In this document: piece after piece, positions 1 through 7,908 of the stretch
How the letters are laid out: each line of letters begins with the position of its first letter
How positions within the stretch are numbered: position 1 is the stretch's first letter
Assembly (NCBI GenBank): GCA_050123335.1
Contig: JASFHH010000001.1
Location: 1 to 64,000 of the forward strand
Source: JASFHF01 sp050123335
GTDB taxonomy: Bacteria > Pseudomonadota > Gammaproteobacteria > UBA12402
Reading direction: 5' to 3'
DNA length: 64,000 nt
The notes under the pieces: generated by a model
What the model saw: only the letters and a program-made list of their open reading frames with translations
Told to the model about the DNA's origin: nothing
Databases searched by the model: none
Program-made: the position numbers and the translations under genes

Positions 1-641
1 GTGCGATGAAGAATATGGGATTGCATTGTTTATATCTTGTGCAGCCTGAGAAGTTTCCACATCCAGAGGCGATTTATCGTGCGTCTCGTGCTGATGATAT
101 TGTGCAGAATGCTAAGGTAGTAGCTACGTTAGATGATGCTTTGATTGGTTGTGCGCATGTGTATGGTACTAGTGCGCGTGAACGTGAGATGTCGGCGCCG
201 GTAATTGATGCTCGTGAGATGGCGAAGATGATTGCAGAGCAATCCGCAGAAACCGCAATTGTTTTTGGTCGCGAAAAACATGGACTTTATAATGAAGAAT
301 TGCAACGTTGCCAATATCAAGTCAAAATCCCAACGGTTGATGATTATAGTTCTTTAAATCTTGGTGCCGCAGTGCAAGTGATTGCGTATGAATTGTATGT
401 CGTAATGCAAGGAGATGCGCCTGAAATAACTCGTGCAGAAGTTGAATTAGCTACTGCAGATGAAATGGAGGGCTTGTATCAGCATTTAGAAAACGTTGCG
501 ATCCAAACAGGTTTTTTGAATCCAGAGAAACCCAAAACTATGATGCCGCGGTTTCGACAGATTTTTAATCGTGCAAAACTTGATAAAGAAGACGTGAATC
601 TTTTTCGCGGGATGTTAACTAAAATCGACAAATGGAAATAA
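1..641 (+). CDS. trmJ: tRNA (cytidine/uridine-2'-O-)-methyltransferase TrmJ, 5'-truncated by the window edge
   Basis: SPOUT-class methyltransferase that 2'-O-methylates position 32 of certain tRNAs. The readable frame is open from base 3, so the ATG at base 6 is internal; about 25 residues are missing compared with E. coli TrmJ. Visible family signatures are the VYGTSARER block, the IVFGREKHGLYNEEL block (SAM-binding knot) and YSSLNLGAAVQVIAYE. The C-terminal helical extension (YQHLENVAIQTGFLNP) is present and ends normally. It is followed 21 bp later by iscS, an arrangement conserved in gammaproteobacteria except that iscR, normally between them, is absent here. Identification is firm; only the start lies outside the window. 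Confidence 0.95.
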   Translation, partial: AMKNMGLHCLYLVQPEKFPHPEAIYRASRADDIVQNAKVVATLDDALIGCAHVYGTSAREREMSAPVIDAREMAKMIAEQSAETAIVFGREKHGLYNEELQRCQYQVKIPTVDDYSSLNLGAAVQVIAYELYVVMQGDAPEITRAEVELATADEMEGLYQHLENVAIQTGFLNPEKPKTMMPRFRQIFNRAKLDKEDVNLFRGMLTKIDKWK

Positions 642-662
642 TAACGATAGAATACTGATGTT

Positions 663-1877
663 ATGAAATTACCAATATATCTTGACTACGCCGCTACCAC
701 TCCAGTTGATCCGCGTGTGGCGGAGAAAATGATGCAATGCTTAACTCCTGATGGGGTGTTTGGTAATCCGGCTTCCAGTTCACATTCTTTTGGTTGGGAT
801 GCATCTGAATTAGTGGAAAAAGCCAGAAAACAGGTGGCTGATTTAATTAATGCAGATCCTAGAGAAATTATTTGGACTTCGGGAGCAACCGAGGCAGATA
901 ATTTGGCGATTAAGGGTGCAGCAGATTTTTATTCGCGTAAAGGCAAGCACATTATTACCAGCAAAACCGAGCATAAAGCGGTGTTGGATACATGCAAGCA
1001 TTTAGCCAAAGAAGATTATGATGTTACTTTTTTGGCTCCCGAACCAAATGGTTTGATTGATTTACAAAAATTACAAGATGCAATTCGCGACGATACGATT
1101 CTAATTTCTATTATGCATGTGAATAATGAAATTGGTGTAGTGCAGGATATTGCTGCAATTGGTGAAATTGCACGTGAAAAAGAAATTATTTTTCATGTTG
1201 ATGCAGCACAAAGCGTTGGCAAGTTACCGATTGACTTACAGAAATTGAAAGTTGATTTGATGTCGTTTTCTGGACACAAAATTTATGGTCCCAAAGGTAT
1301 TGGTGCTTTATATGTTAGACGTCAGCCGCGAGTGCGTTTAACTGCGCAGGTGCATGGTGGTGGACACGAACGTGGTTTTCGTTCAGGAACTTTGGCAACT
1401 CATCAGATTGTTGGAATGGGTGAGGCTTTTCGAATTGCTAAAGATGAAATGGTGGAAGAGGCACAAAGGTTTGCTAAATTGCGTGAACGTTTGTGGGAAG
1501 GGATTAAGCAAATTGAGGCAATTCATCTTAATACTGATTTAGCGCACAGTGCGCCGCATATTTTGAATGTGAGTTTTCACTATATTGAAGGTGAGTCGTT
1601 GATTTTGGCGATTAAGGATATTGCCGTCTCGACCGGTTCAGCTTGTACTTCAGCTAGTCTTGAGCCATCTTATGTGTTGCGGGCTTTGGGGTTGAGTGAT
1701 GAATTAGCGCATAGCTCAATTCGTTTTGCGGTAGGCCGATTTACTACCGAAGAAGAGATTGATTATACAGTACGATTAGTGCAAAATGCAGTGCAAAAAT
1801 TGCGTGATATGTCACCTTTGTGGGATATGTATAAAAAGGGGATTGATGTAGAGAATTATGATTGGGGTAGTCATTAG
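663..1877 (+). CDS. iscS: Cysteine desulfurase IscS
   Basis: PLP-dependent enzyme that takes sulfur from cysteine as a persulfide and passes it to IscU and to tRNA-thiolation enzymes. The 404 residues match the usual length exactly. Lys206 in SGHKIYGPKG is the PLP-binding lysine and Cys328 in STGSACTSAS is the persulfide cysteine, both at the E. coli positions. The N-terminal YLDYAATTPVDPRV block and HVDAAQSVGK are also typical. It lies between trmJ and iscU (13 bp to iscU), so the two isc genes are probably co-transcribed. No IscR gene or IscR-type operator is visible upstream, so the usual iron-sulfur feedback may be missing or act elsewhere. Confidence 0.97.
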   Translation: MKLPIYLDYAATTPVDPRVAEKMMQCLTPDGVFGNPASSSHSFGWDASELVEKARKQVADLINADPREIIWTSGATEADNLAIKGAADFYSRKGKHIITSKTEHKAVLDTCKHLAKEDYDVTFLAPEPNGLIDLQKLQDAIRDDTILISIMHVNNEIGVVQDIAAIGEIAREKEIIFHVDAAQSVGKLPIDLQKLKVDLMSFSGHKIYGPKGIGALYVRRQPRVRLTAQVHGGGHERGFRSGTLATHQIVGMGEAFRIAKDEMVEEAQRFAKLRERLWEGIKQIEAIHLNTDLAHSAPHILNVSFHYIEGESLILAIKDIAVSTGSACTSASLEPSYVLRALGLSDELAHSSIRFAVGRFTTEEEIDYTVRLVQNAVQKLRDMSPLWDMYKKGIDVENYDWGSH

Positions 1878-1890
1878 TAGAGGTTAATTT

Positions 1891-2292
1891 ATGGTAGAAG
1901 TAAAAAATTTAGGTTACAGTGAAAACTTAATGGATCACTACGAAAATCCGCGTAACATTGGAACACTTGATGAAAATGATCCTAACGTTGGTACTGGAAT
2001 GATAGGTTCACCCGCATGCGGAGATATTATGCGCTTACAAATTAAAGTAAATGATAAAGGCATAATTGAAGACGCAAAGTTTAAAACTTATGGATGTGGT
2101 GCTGCTATTGCTTCCAGTTCGGTTGCAACTGAATGGATCAAAGGCAAAACTTTAGATGAAGCGCTGCAGCTTAAAAACGACGAAATTGTTGAATACCTAA
2201 AATTACCGCCAGTTAAAATTCATTGTTCGATTCTAGCAGAAGAAGCGATTGCTGCAGCGATAAAAGATTATCGGGATAAGCATCAGAAGTAA
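1891..2292 (+). CDS. iscU: Iron-sulfur cluster scaffold protein IscU
   Basis: Scaffold on which [2Fe-2S] clusters are assembled from IscS sulfur. The three ligand cysteines are visible: Cys43 (GSPACGD), Cys69 (TYGCGAA) and Cys112 in LPPVKIHCSILAE, the last next to the HscA-recognition LPPVK motif. Asp45 after the first cysteine is the conserved exchange aspartate. The N-terminus is about six residues longer than E. coli IscU. The usual downstream genes iscA, hscB, hscA and fdx do not follow; a palindromic repeat and an unrelated ATPase gene do. Retention of LPPVK implies that a chaperone pair is encoded elsewhere. Confidence 0.97.
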   Translation: MVEVKNLGYSENLMDHYENPRNIGTLDENDPNVGTGMIGSPACGDIMRLQIKVNDKGIIEDAKFKTYGCGAAIASSSVATEWIKGKTLDEALQLKNDEIVEYLKLPPVKIHCSILAEEAIAAAIKDYRDKHQK

Positions 2293-2296
2293 TAAA

Positions 2297-2354
2297 AACG
2301 AAAACACCATGGTGTTTTCGTTAGATAGTTAAGGAAACACCATGGTATTTCCTT
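2297..2354. repeat. Two adjacent hairpins after iscU (terminator or repeat unit)
   Basis: Bases 2297-2322 form a perfect 26-bp palindrome centred on CCATGG. Bases 2331-2354 form a second 24-bp palindrome with one mismatch and the same ACACCATGGT core. The first probably ends the iscSU transcript. The shared core suggests a duplicated repeat unit. The 3' arm of the second overlaps the -35 element of the next gene. Confidence 0.65.
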
Positions 2355-2381
2355 GACTTCGTATTAAAACTACCCTATATT
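2353..2381 (+). promoter_or_regulatory. Sigma-70 promoter for the DUF4143 ATPase gene
   Basis: TTGACT (2353-2358) and TATATT (2376-2381) are separated by exactly 17 bp. Transcription would start near 2388, with the purine-rich AGGGGG SD-like stretch just before the start codon at 2405. Confidence 0.65.
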
Positions 2382-2404
2382 TTATTTAGGGGGTTAATAT
2401 TGCA

Positions 2405-3760
2405 ATGTATAGAACAGCACTGGCAGATTTACAGAATTGGCTTCAATCTAGTGATCGTAAACCTTTGGTTATGCGAGGGGCTCGTCAAGTTGGTAAAACT
2501 TGGTTGGTGCGGCAATTAGCAAAAATTACCGGTAGTCAGCTAATAGAACTAAACTTTGAGCAAAATCCGCAATTTGTTTCCATGTTTGAGAGTAATGATC
2601 CGAAGCAAATTATAATTAACTTAGGCGCTGCTTTAAACACTACTATTGCGATTAATAAAAGTATCTTGTTTCTCGATGAAATTCAAACCGTTCCAGAGTT
2701 ATTAAGTAAATTACGCTGGTTTGCAGAAGAGCTGCCTGAGTTAGCAGTAATTTCTACTGGTTCATTATTAGATTTTGTTTTAGCTGAACATAGTTTTAGC
2801 ATGCCCGTAGGTAGAATAAGTTATTTACATCTGGAGCCTTTAACTTTTGAGGAATTTTTATTAGCAAAAGGACAAAAAAAGCTGCTTGAATTTATTCAAA
2901 ATTTTAGTTGGCAAAATTTCATTCCAAAATTAATTCACGAAAAATTACTTAACCTATTCAAGGAATATATAATAATTGGTGGTATGCCTGCTGTTACAGC
3001 TAATTGGATCAAAAATAATTCTCCGGTCGAAATAAACCGTCTTCATCATGAGCTTTTGACAGCTTATAGAGATGATTTTGCTAAATATGCAGGTAAAATT
3101 TCAACTGTTAGATTAGAAGAAGTATTAACAGCTTTTCCTCAAATGTTAGGAAAAAAATTCATCTATAATAAAGTAAATAAAGAAGTTTCTTATACTAGTA
3201 TTAAAAATGCTCTGCAATTATTGGTTAAAGCTAGAATATGTCATCAAGTAATTAGTACTGCTGCAAATGGCATTCCTTTAGGCGCAGAGATAAACACAAA
3301 ATTTTTTAAAGTTATTGGAATAGATGTTGGATTAGTTTCCGCAGCGCTTAAGTTGGGATTACATCAAATGGATTCTATAACAGAAATAAACTTAATAAAT
3401 AGTGGTGGTATTGCTGAACAAGTTGTAGGGCAGCTTTTGCGTACTATAGAACCAGGTTATATTGAACCATCTTTATATTATTGGGTAAGAGAACAAAAAA
3501 ATTCTGCCGCAGAAGTAGATTATTTAATACAGCATCAAAATAAAATTATTCCAATCGAGGTAAAGGCTGGCAGCACAGGTACACTCAAGTCGCTTCATTT
3601 CTTTATGGCGTTGAAAAAATTGCAAACCGCGGTTCGAATAAATTCAGATGTTCCAACTATTACACAAATTAATACTAAAATTCATAATGGCAGCACGATA
3701 AAATATCAATTAATTTCTATACCATTTTATTTAACTCAGCAGCTTTATAGGTTGCTCTAA
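2405..3760 (+). CDS. AAA-type ATPase with DUF4143 C-terminal domain
   Basis: A 451-residue protein of the widespread AAA_14/DUF4143 ATPase family, whose cellular function is unknown. Walker A is GARQVGKTW near residue 25 and Walker B is ILFLDEIQ near residue 90, followed by a sensor-like STGSLLD. The C-terminal third carries AAEVDYL...IIPIEVKAG, which resembles the D...ExK pattern of restriction-endonuclease-like folds. The family is patchily distributed and often copied between genomes. Here it replaces the expected iscA-hscBA-fdx block, has its own promoter and converges on pitA. Family assignment is firm; role unknown. Confidence 0.85.
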   Translation: MYRTALADLQNWLQSSDRKPLVMRGARQVGKTWLVRQLAKITGSQLIELNFEQNPQFVSMFESNDPKQIIINLGAALNTTIAINKSILFLDEIQTVPELLSKLRWFAEELPELAVISTGSLLDFVLAEHSFSMPVGRISYLHLEPLTFEEFLLAKGQKKLLEFIQNFSWQNFIPKLIHEKLLNLFKEYIIIGGMPAVTANWIKNNSPVEINRLHHELLTAYRDDFAKYAGKISTVRLEEVLTAFPQMLGKKFIYNKVNKEVSYTSIKNALQLLVKARICHQVISTAANGIPLGAEINTKFFKVIGIDVGLVSAALKLGLHQMDSITEINLINSGGIAEQVVGQLLRTIEPGYIEPSLYYWVREQKNSAAEVDYLIQHQNKIIPIEVKAGSTGTLKSLHFFMALKKLQTAVRINSDVPTITQINTKIHNGSTIKYQLISIPFYLTQQLYRLL

Positions 3761-3771
3761 TTTTAATTTGT

Positions 3772-4752
3772 TTAGAGTTTGTTAAGCAGAAAATATAACC
3801 CGCCTGATAAAATCATTGCAGCAGGGATAGTTAGGATCCAAGCAAAAACAATATTGCTGAATAATCGCCAGTTAATTGCAGAAAAGCGTTTAGCGCTGCC
3901 GGCGCCGATAATTGATCCGGAAATTACATGTGTAGTGCTCACCGGAATTCCAAAATGTGATGCCGTTAATAAAATTCCTGCCGCAGAAGTTTCAGCAGCA
4001 AAACCGTCCATTGGTTTTAATTTAATAATTTTGCGTCCCATGGTTTTGATAATTTTCCAACCACCGATCATGGTGCCACAAGCCATGCCGGTTGCGCAAA
4101 TCAAAATTACCCAAATTGGCACATTAAAACTATGCAAAGCATAAAAGTGAATTAACGCTATAGTAATAATGCCCATTGATTTTTGAGTGTCATTAGCGCC
4201 ATGGCTAAATGCCATTAAACCTGAGGAAATTAATTGTAGTTTGCCAAAATATTTTTTTAATTTTTTATCACATAAATTACAGGTTATCTTTAATAAAACA
4301 GTTGTGAATATGTAAGTAATTATTATGCCCAATATTGGTGATATTATCATCGGTATAACGACTTTATGCATTATGCCGTGCATGTTGATTGCGTGTATGC
4401 TTGCATGCATTATAGCTGCGCCAATTAATCCGCCAATCAATGCATGTGAGGAGCTGGATGGTAATCCATAAAACCAGGTGATTATGTTCCAAATAATAGC
4501 TCCTAATAAGGCGCATAAGATTACAGTTTGTGTGATGCTTGCGCTGGCAGCAATGCTGATGCCAATAGTTTTTGCAACTTGGATTCCGAAAAAAGCGCCT
4601 AAAAAATTTAAGCTTGCGCCATATAAAAGTGCCGCACGTAGTGATAAAGTTCTAGTGGCAAAAACTGTGGCTATAGCATTGGCAGAGTCGTGAAAACCGT
4701 TAGTGTAAACAAAAACTAAAGTGAATAAAATAACAGTAATTAATATTATCAT
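3772..4752 (-). CDS. pitA: Inorganic phosphate permease, PiT family
   Basis: Low-affinity inner-membrane phosphate:cation symporter. It shows the two PiT signature repeats: N-terminal NGFHDSANAIATVFATR and, in the second half, FSHGANDTQKSMGIITIAL. Several hydrophobic segments flank them, and GLPSSSSHALIGG and GIPVSTTHVISGS are the paired inner loops. At 326 residues it is the short form without the large central loop of E. coli PitA. A PhoB box lies directly upstream, so expression is probably phosphate-regulated. The start codon at 4752 almost coincides with the predicted transcription start. Confidence 0.93.
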   Translation of the reverse strand: MIILITVILFTLVFVYTNGFHDSANAIATVFATRTLSLRAALLYGASLNFLGAFFGIQVAKTIGISIAASASITQTVILCALLGAIIWNIITWFYGLPSSSSHALIGGLIGAAIMHASIHAINMHGIMHKVVIPMIISPILGIIITYIFTTVLLKITCNLCDKKLKKYFGKLQLISSGLMAFSHGANDTQKSMGIITIALIHFYALHSFNVPIWVILICATGMACGTMIGGWKIIKTMGRKIIKLKPMDGFAAETSAAGILLTASHFGIPVSTTHVISGSIIGAGSAKRFSAINWRLFSNIVFAWILTIPAAMILSGGLYFLLNKL

Positions 4753-4758
4753 ATTTTT

Positions 4759-4792
4759 ATTTTAGTAATTATTTATGACAACTTGATGACAA
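4759..4792 (-). promoter_or_regulatory. PhoB box and -10 element of pitA
   Basis: On the minus strand, 4792-4775 reads TTGTCAT-CAAG-TTGTCAT, two identical 7-mers with the 4-bp spacer of the classical Pho box. Ten bases further is TAAAAT (4764-4759). The implied transcription start, 6-8 bases on, falls at 4753-4751, on the pitA ATG. Box and spacing are seen in the sequence; PhoB binding and a leaderless transcript are inferred. Confidence 0.75.
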
Positions 4793-4794
4793 AA

Positions 4795-5667
4795 CTAATT
4801 AAATTTGTTGGTGATAAAATTAATGAAATGGTGAATTTTAGGTTCGAGATATAAACTTTTTTTATAGAAAATATAAATTTTACGTTTGGGAGGGGCATAT
4901 TCTTGTAAAAGTGGCACTAACGATCCTTGTTTAATTGCATCTGCAACTATGTATTCATTTAAGGTTACAATGCCTACGCCGTTTATTGCTGCATACAGCA
5001 TAGATTCTGCATCATTGAGGTAAAGTTTTGGTTCCACGCAAACTTGTTGTTGGTTGTTAAAATACAATATATTGTTAAGGTTGCGCATACTATGCGTAAT
5101 ATAATAATGTTGGTTAAGATCGGCGGGCGTTTTTGGTGTTCCATGTTTTTTTAAATAAGCAGGAGAGCCGCATATTACATAACGGCTTGCAGTTAATAAT
5201 TTTTTACTTAGATTTGCGGCATCGATATAGTCAGAACCAAATATAATGTCAATATTTTCACATGCAAGATCCGGGGTTCTTTCAGCAACTTCAATATCTA
5301 TAATTAATTTTGGATAAAGTGTGCTAAGTTCCAATAAATGCGGAATTATATATTTTTTTGCAAAGTAACGTCCACTGGTGATTCGCAATTTACCGGTCGG
5401 TTCTGAATGTAAATGAGAAATTGCGCGCTCTGATTCATCAACTGCTTCCAGGATCTGTTTGCAATGTTCATAGTAAATTTTGCCGATTGTAGTTAGAGTG
5501 ACACTTCTTGTTGTACGGGTGAATAATTGCGTATTTAGTTTTTGTTCAAGCTTGGCGATTTGTTTACTAATAGCTGGTGTTGTGACGTTAAGCTTGTCTG
5601 CTGTTTTTGAAAAGCCATTATTTTCAACAACTTGCACGAAGATTTTTATTAATGATAATTCGCTCAT
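4795..5667 (-). CDS. LysR-family transcriptional regulator
   Basis: Typical 290-residue LysR regulator. The N-terminal winged helix-turn-helix is residues 1-60 (FSKTADKLNVTTPAISKQIAKLEQKLNTQLFTR in outline), followed by a periplasmic-binding-protein-like co-inducer domain. Its regulon cannot be read from the sequence. It is divergent from the hypothetical gene at 5789, and the shared intergenic region holds a TAACC-AAAA-GGTTA dyad that is a plausible operator. The stop codon lies three bases from the PhoB box of pitA. Confidence 0.88.
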   Translation of the reverse strand: MSELSLIKIFVQVVENNGFSKTADKLNVTTPAISKQIAKLEQKLNTQLFTRTTRSVTLTTIGKIYYEHCKQILEAVDESERAISHLHSEPTGKLRITSGRYFAKKYIIPHLLELSTLYPKLIIDIEVAERTPDLACENIDIIFGSDYIDAANLSKKLLTASRYVICGSPAYLKKHGTPKTPADLNQHYYITHSMRNLNNILYFNNQQQVCVEPKLYLNDAESMLYAAINGVGIVTLNEYIVADAIKQGSLVPLLQEYAPPKRKIYIFYKKSLYLEPKIHHFINFITNKFN

Positions 5668-5683
5668 AATTCATCCATTTTAT

Positions 5684-5697
5684 TAACCAAAAGGTTA
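5684..5697. promoter_or_regulatory. Dyad upstream of lysR, possible operator
   Basis: TAACC-AAAA-GGTTA, a perfect 5-bp-arm dyad, lies 17 bp upstream of the lysR start between divergent genes. Size and place fit autoregulation by the LysR protein. No independent support. Confidence 0.35.
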
Positions 5698-5788
5698 CAT
5701 TTTATTGAGTTTTTGCTCTATTGTAAACCAAATTATAATATATTATGATTCAATTCCTTTTAATAAAAATAATAGAGGAGGAAGTCAG

Positions 5789-6385
5789 ATGTCTATGAGT
5801 GGTTTAATAGGTAGTGCGATTAATGGGCGTGATGCTTTTGAAATGGCTAAGGTTAAGAATGAAAAAAAAGAATCTAAATTAAAATCAAAAATCACAGCAT
5901 TTTTTAAAGAAAAAACAAAAGATAAAAGTTTAGAAGTTTTACAAAAATCTATTCAAGAATGGATGAAGAACGCTAAATCAAGTTTATCATTAGGACATAA
6001 AATATATTTTCAAACGTTATGCGCTATTTACAAAATGCTAAATGAGACATCATATAATAAATATGTTAAGGAAGATGATATATCGGTAGATTTGAATGAA
6101 AAACAGCAGTTAGATAGTAGTTCTTATTTTAATGCTAAAGTTAACAAGTTTCTTTCTAATGGTTTTTTATATTGTTTTGGAAAGTGTTTTGGTAAATGTT
6201 TATCGGATTTATCGCGAGGTGTACGATATAATCAGGTGACTTATGAATTACTTATGACTTGGCAAAAGATAATAAAAACAGCTGATGAATTAAAATACAC
6301 AACTGATGATTTAGAAAATTTAGAAATAAAAGGTGAAGAATTTATGCAGTCATCAGGTGAACAACAAAAGTTAACGTTGGGTTAA
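5789..6385 (+). CDS. Hypothetical lineage-specific protein, possible secreted effector
   Basis: No recognised family. The start at 5789 (MSMSGLIG) is chosen because GAGGAGGA lies 5-13 bases upstream; the frame is open further upstream but without a ribosome site. The 198-residue product is lysine-rich and mostly helical in composition, with a central cysteine repeat (CFGKCFGKC near residue 140) and an acidic stretch near the C-terminus (DDLENLEIKGEEF). A glutamate-rich C-terminus resembles the E-block of Dot/Icm substrates, a weak inference. It overlaps the convergent phoR gene by 15 bp. Confidence 0.6.
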   Translation: MSMSGLIGSAINGRDAFEMAKVKNEKKESKLKSKITAFFKEKTKDKSLEVLQKSIQEWMKNAKSSLSLGHKIYFQTLCAIYKMLNETSYNKYVKEDDISVDLNEKQQLDSSSYFNAKVNKFLSNGFLYCFGKCFGKCLSDLSRGVRYNQVTYELLMTWQKIIKTADELKYTTDDLENLEIKGEEFMQSSGEQQKLTLG

Positions 6386-7090
6386 AGGAAAAACGCAAAT
6401 AAAAGTGCTGCCTTTCCCGAGTTCGCTTTGGATTTCAAGCTGAGCATTGTGCCGGTTTAATACATGCTTCACGATTGCAAGCCCTAAGCCGGTTCCGCCG
6501 CTAGCGCGGGATCGGGCTTTGTCTACTCGATAAAAACGTTCGGTAATACGCGGGATGTGTTTTTTTGCAATTCCAATGCCGGTATCGCGGATTTTTAAGT
6601 AAGCGTAGTTTAAATCTTGATACCAATCAATAAAAATATGTTCATTAGCTGGTGTGTATTTTACGGCATTAAAAATCAAATTAGAAATCATGCTGCATAA
6701 TTCTTTTTCATCACCTTGAATAATAATTTTTGGATCAATTGATAAGTGAAAGACATGATTGTTTTTCCCGCTTAAGATTTTTGCTTCATTGCAAATTGAT
6801 TTTAATAATTTTGCCAGGTTAATTTTTTTATGTTGAATAGTTTTTTCTTCGCTTTCTAAAGAGGATAATAATAATAAATCGTTGATAATATTTTCCATGC
6901 GGGTTGTTTGTTGGTACATAAGTTCAAAAATATTTTGTTTGGTTTTGTCGTCGGCTTGCTCGATCAAAGTTTCTAAGTAACCGTGAATCACAGTTAAAGG
7001 TGTGCGCAATTCGTGTGAAACGTTGGCGATAAAATCGCGCCGCATTTTTTCAATTGCTTGTAATTTGTCGGAAAGAGAAAATTTTTTCAT
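6371..7090 (-). CDS. phoR: Sensor histidine kinase PhoR, short form without membrane segments
   Basis: Kinase partner of PhoB. The 239 residues hold only a HisKA domain (phosphoacceptor His26 in NVSHELRTPL) and a HATPase_c domain (N-box NLIFNAVKY, G1 RDTGIGIAK, G2 GGTGLGLAIV). The transmembrane, linker and PAS parts of the usual ~430-residue PhoR are missing. The start at 7090 overlaps the phoB stop by 4 bp, so no upstream extension is hidden in this frame. A cytosolic kinase would have to sense phosphate through a partner such as PhoU/PstB. Identification as PhoR rests on linkage to PhoB and the sequence around the H-box. Confidence 0.85.
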   Translation of the reverse strand: MKKFSLSDKLQAIEKMRRDFIANVSHELRTPLTVIHGYLETLIEQADDKTKQNIFELMYQQTTRMENIINDLLLLSSLESEEKTIQHKKINLAKLLKSICNEAKILSGKNNHVFHLSIDPKIIIQGDEKELCSMISNLIFNAVKYTPANEHIFIDWYQDLNYAYLKIRDTGIGIAKKHIPRITERFYRVDKARSRASGGTGLGLAIVKHVLNRHNAQLEIQSELGKGSTFICVFPLTQR

Positions 7091-7755
7091 AAAAACCTAT
7101 ACCCTACGCCGCGTACAGTTTGAATCCAATCTGTGCCTAGTTTTTTTCGTAATCTCTTAATTGATGCATCAACGCTGCGCTCATCGATATCAGATGCGCC
7201 GCCCCAAATATAATCAATTAATTGGTTGCGACTGTAAACACGATTTTGATGTGTAGCAAAAAAATGTAATAGTTTATATTCTTGCGCGGTTAGTTTTAAA
7301 AGTTTATCATCAATTTTAGCTTCGCTGGTTTTGGTGTTAATACATAAATTTTTGATATGAATTAAATCTTTCGGGGTTGCTAAAGGGCCGCGGCGTAAAA
7401 CGGTTTTAACACGTGCAATTAATTCGCGTGGTGAAAATGGCTTGGTGATATAATCATCTGCGCCGGTGGTTAAGCCTCTTACTTTATTTTCTTCTTCAGC
7501 TTTGGCGGTTAGCATGATGATTGGGATGTCGCGTGTCAAAGGATTTTTTTTTAATTCTTTAATAAAATCGATGCCGCTTTTATCCGGCAGCATCCAATCA
7601 AGTAAGATTAAATCGGGGATTTTGGATGCTATTTTTTGATGTGCACACTTTACGCTTTCTGCTTCTTCAATTTTAAAATCATGATGGAGTGCAAAACGAA
7701 TCATGGCTCGAATAGGCGCTTCGTCTTCAACTAAAAGAATCAGATTTTTATTCAT
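7087..7755 (-). CDS. phoB: Phosphate-regulon response regulator PhoB
   Basis: OmpR-class regulator. The receiver domain has the VEDE acidic pocket, phosphoacceptor Asp in LLDWMLP (about residue 53), Thr in MLTAKA and Lys in ITKPFSP. A C-terminal winged helix ends RGVGYRFL. Start choice: a GTG at 7761 (MNMNKN) and an ATG at 7755 (MNKN) are both possible. The ATG is preferred because the -10 element lies at 7764-7769, putting the transcription start at about 7757 or later. It is translationally coupled to phoR. Two PhoB boxes in the window (own promoter and pitA) support the assignment. Confidence 0.92.
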   Translation of the reverse strand: MNKNLILLVEDEAPIRAMIRFALHHDFKIEEAESVKCAHQKIASKIPDLILLDWMLPDKSGIDFIKELKKNPLTRDIPIIMLTAKAEEENKVRGLTTGADDYITKPFSPRELIARVKTVLRRGPLATPKDLIHIKNLCINTKTSEAKIDDKLLKLTAQEYKLLHFFATHQNRVYSRNQLIDYIWGGASDIDERSVDASIKRLRKKLGTDWIQTVRGVGYRFL

Positions 7756-7763
7756 ATTCACAT

Positions 7764-7795
7764 ATTATATCCCAATTATGACAAAAGTGTGACAA
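7764..7795 (-). promoter_or_regulatory. PhoB box and -10 element of phoBR
   Basis: On the minus strand, 7795-7778 reads TTGTCAC-ACTT-TTGTCAT, two 7-mers spaced by 4 bp as in the Pho-box consensus. Eight bases further is TATAAT (7769-7764), or TAATAT (7767-7762) with 10-base spacing. Either puts the transcript start within about 3 bases of the phoB ATG. No Shine-Dalgarno sequence is present. Autoregulation and a leaderless mRNA are inferred. Confidence 0.75.
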
Positions 7796-7908
7796 TTAAT
7801 GTTTTTTTGAAAAATATTTTTTAATTACTATTCATAAATTAAAACTCGCAACCAAGAGGGACTTATGTTATATGGATAAACATTCAATAATAAGGAAAGG
7901 AGCCAGCT

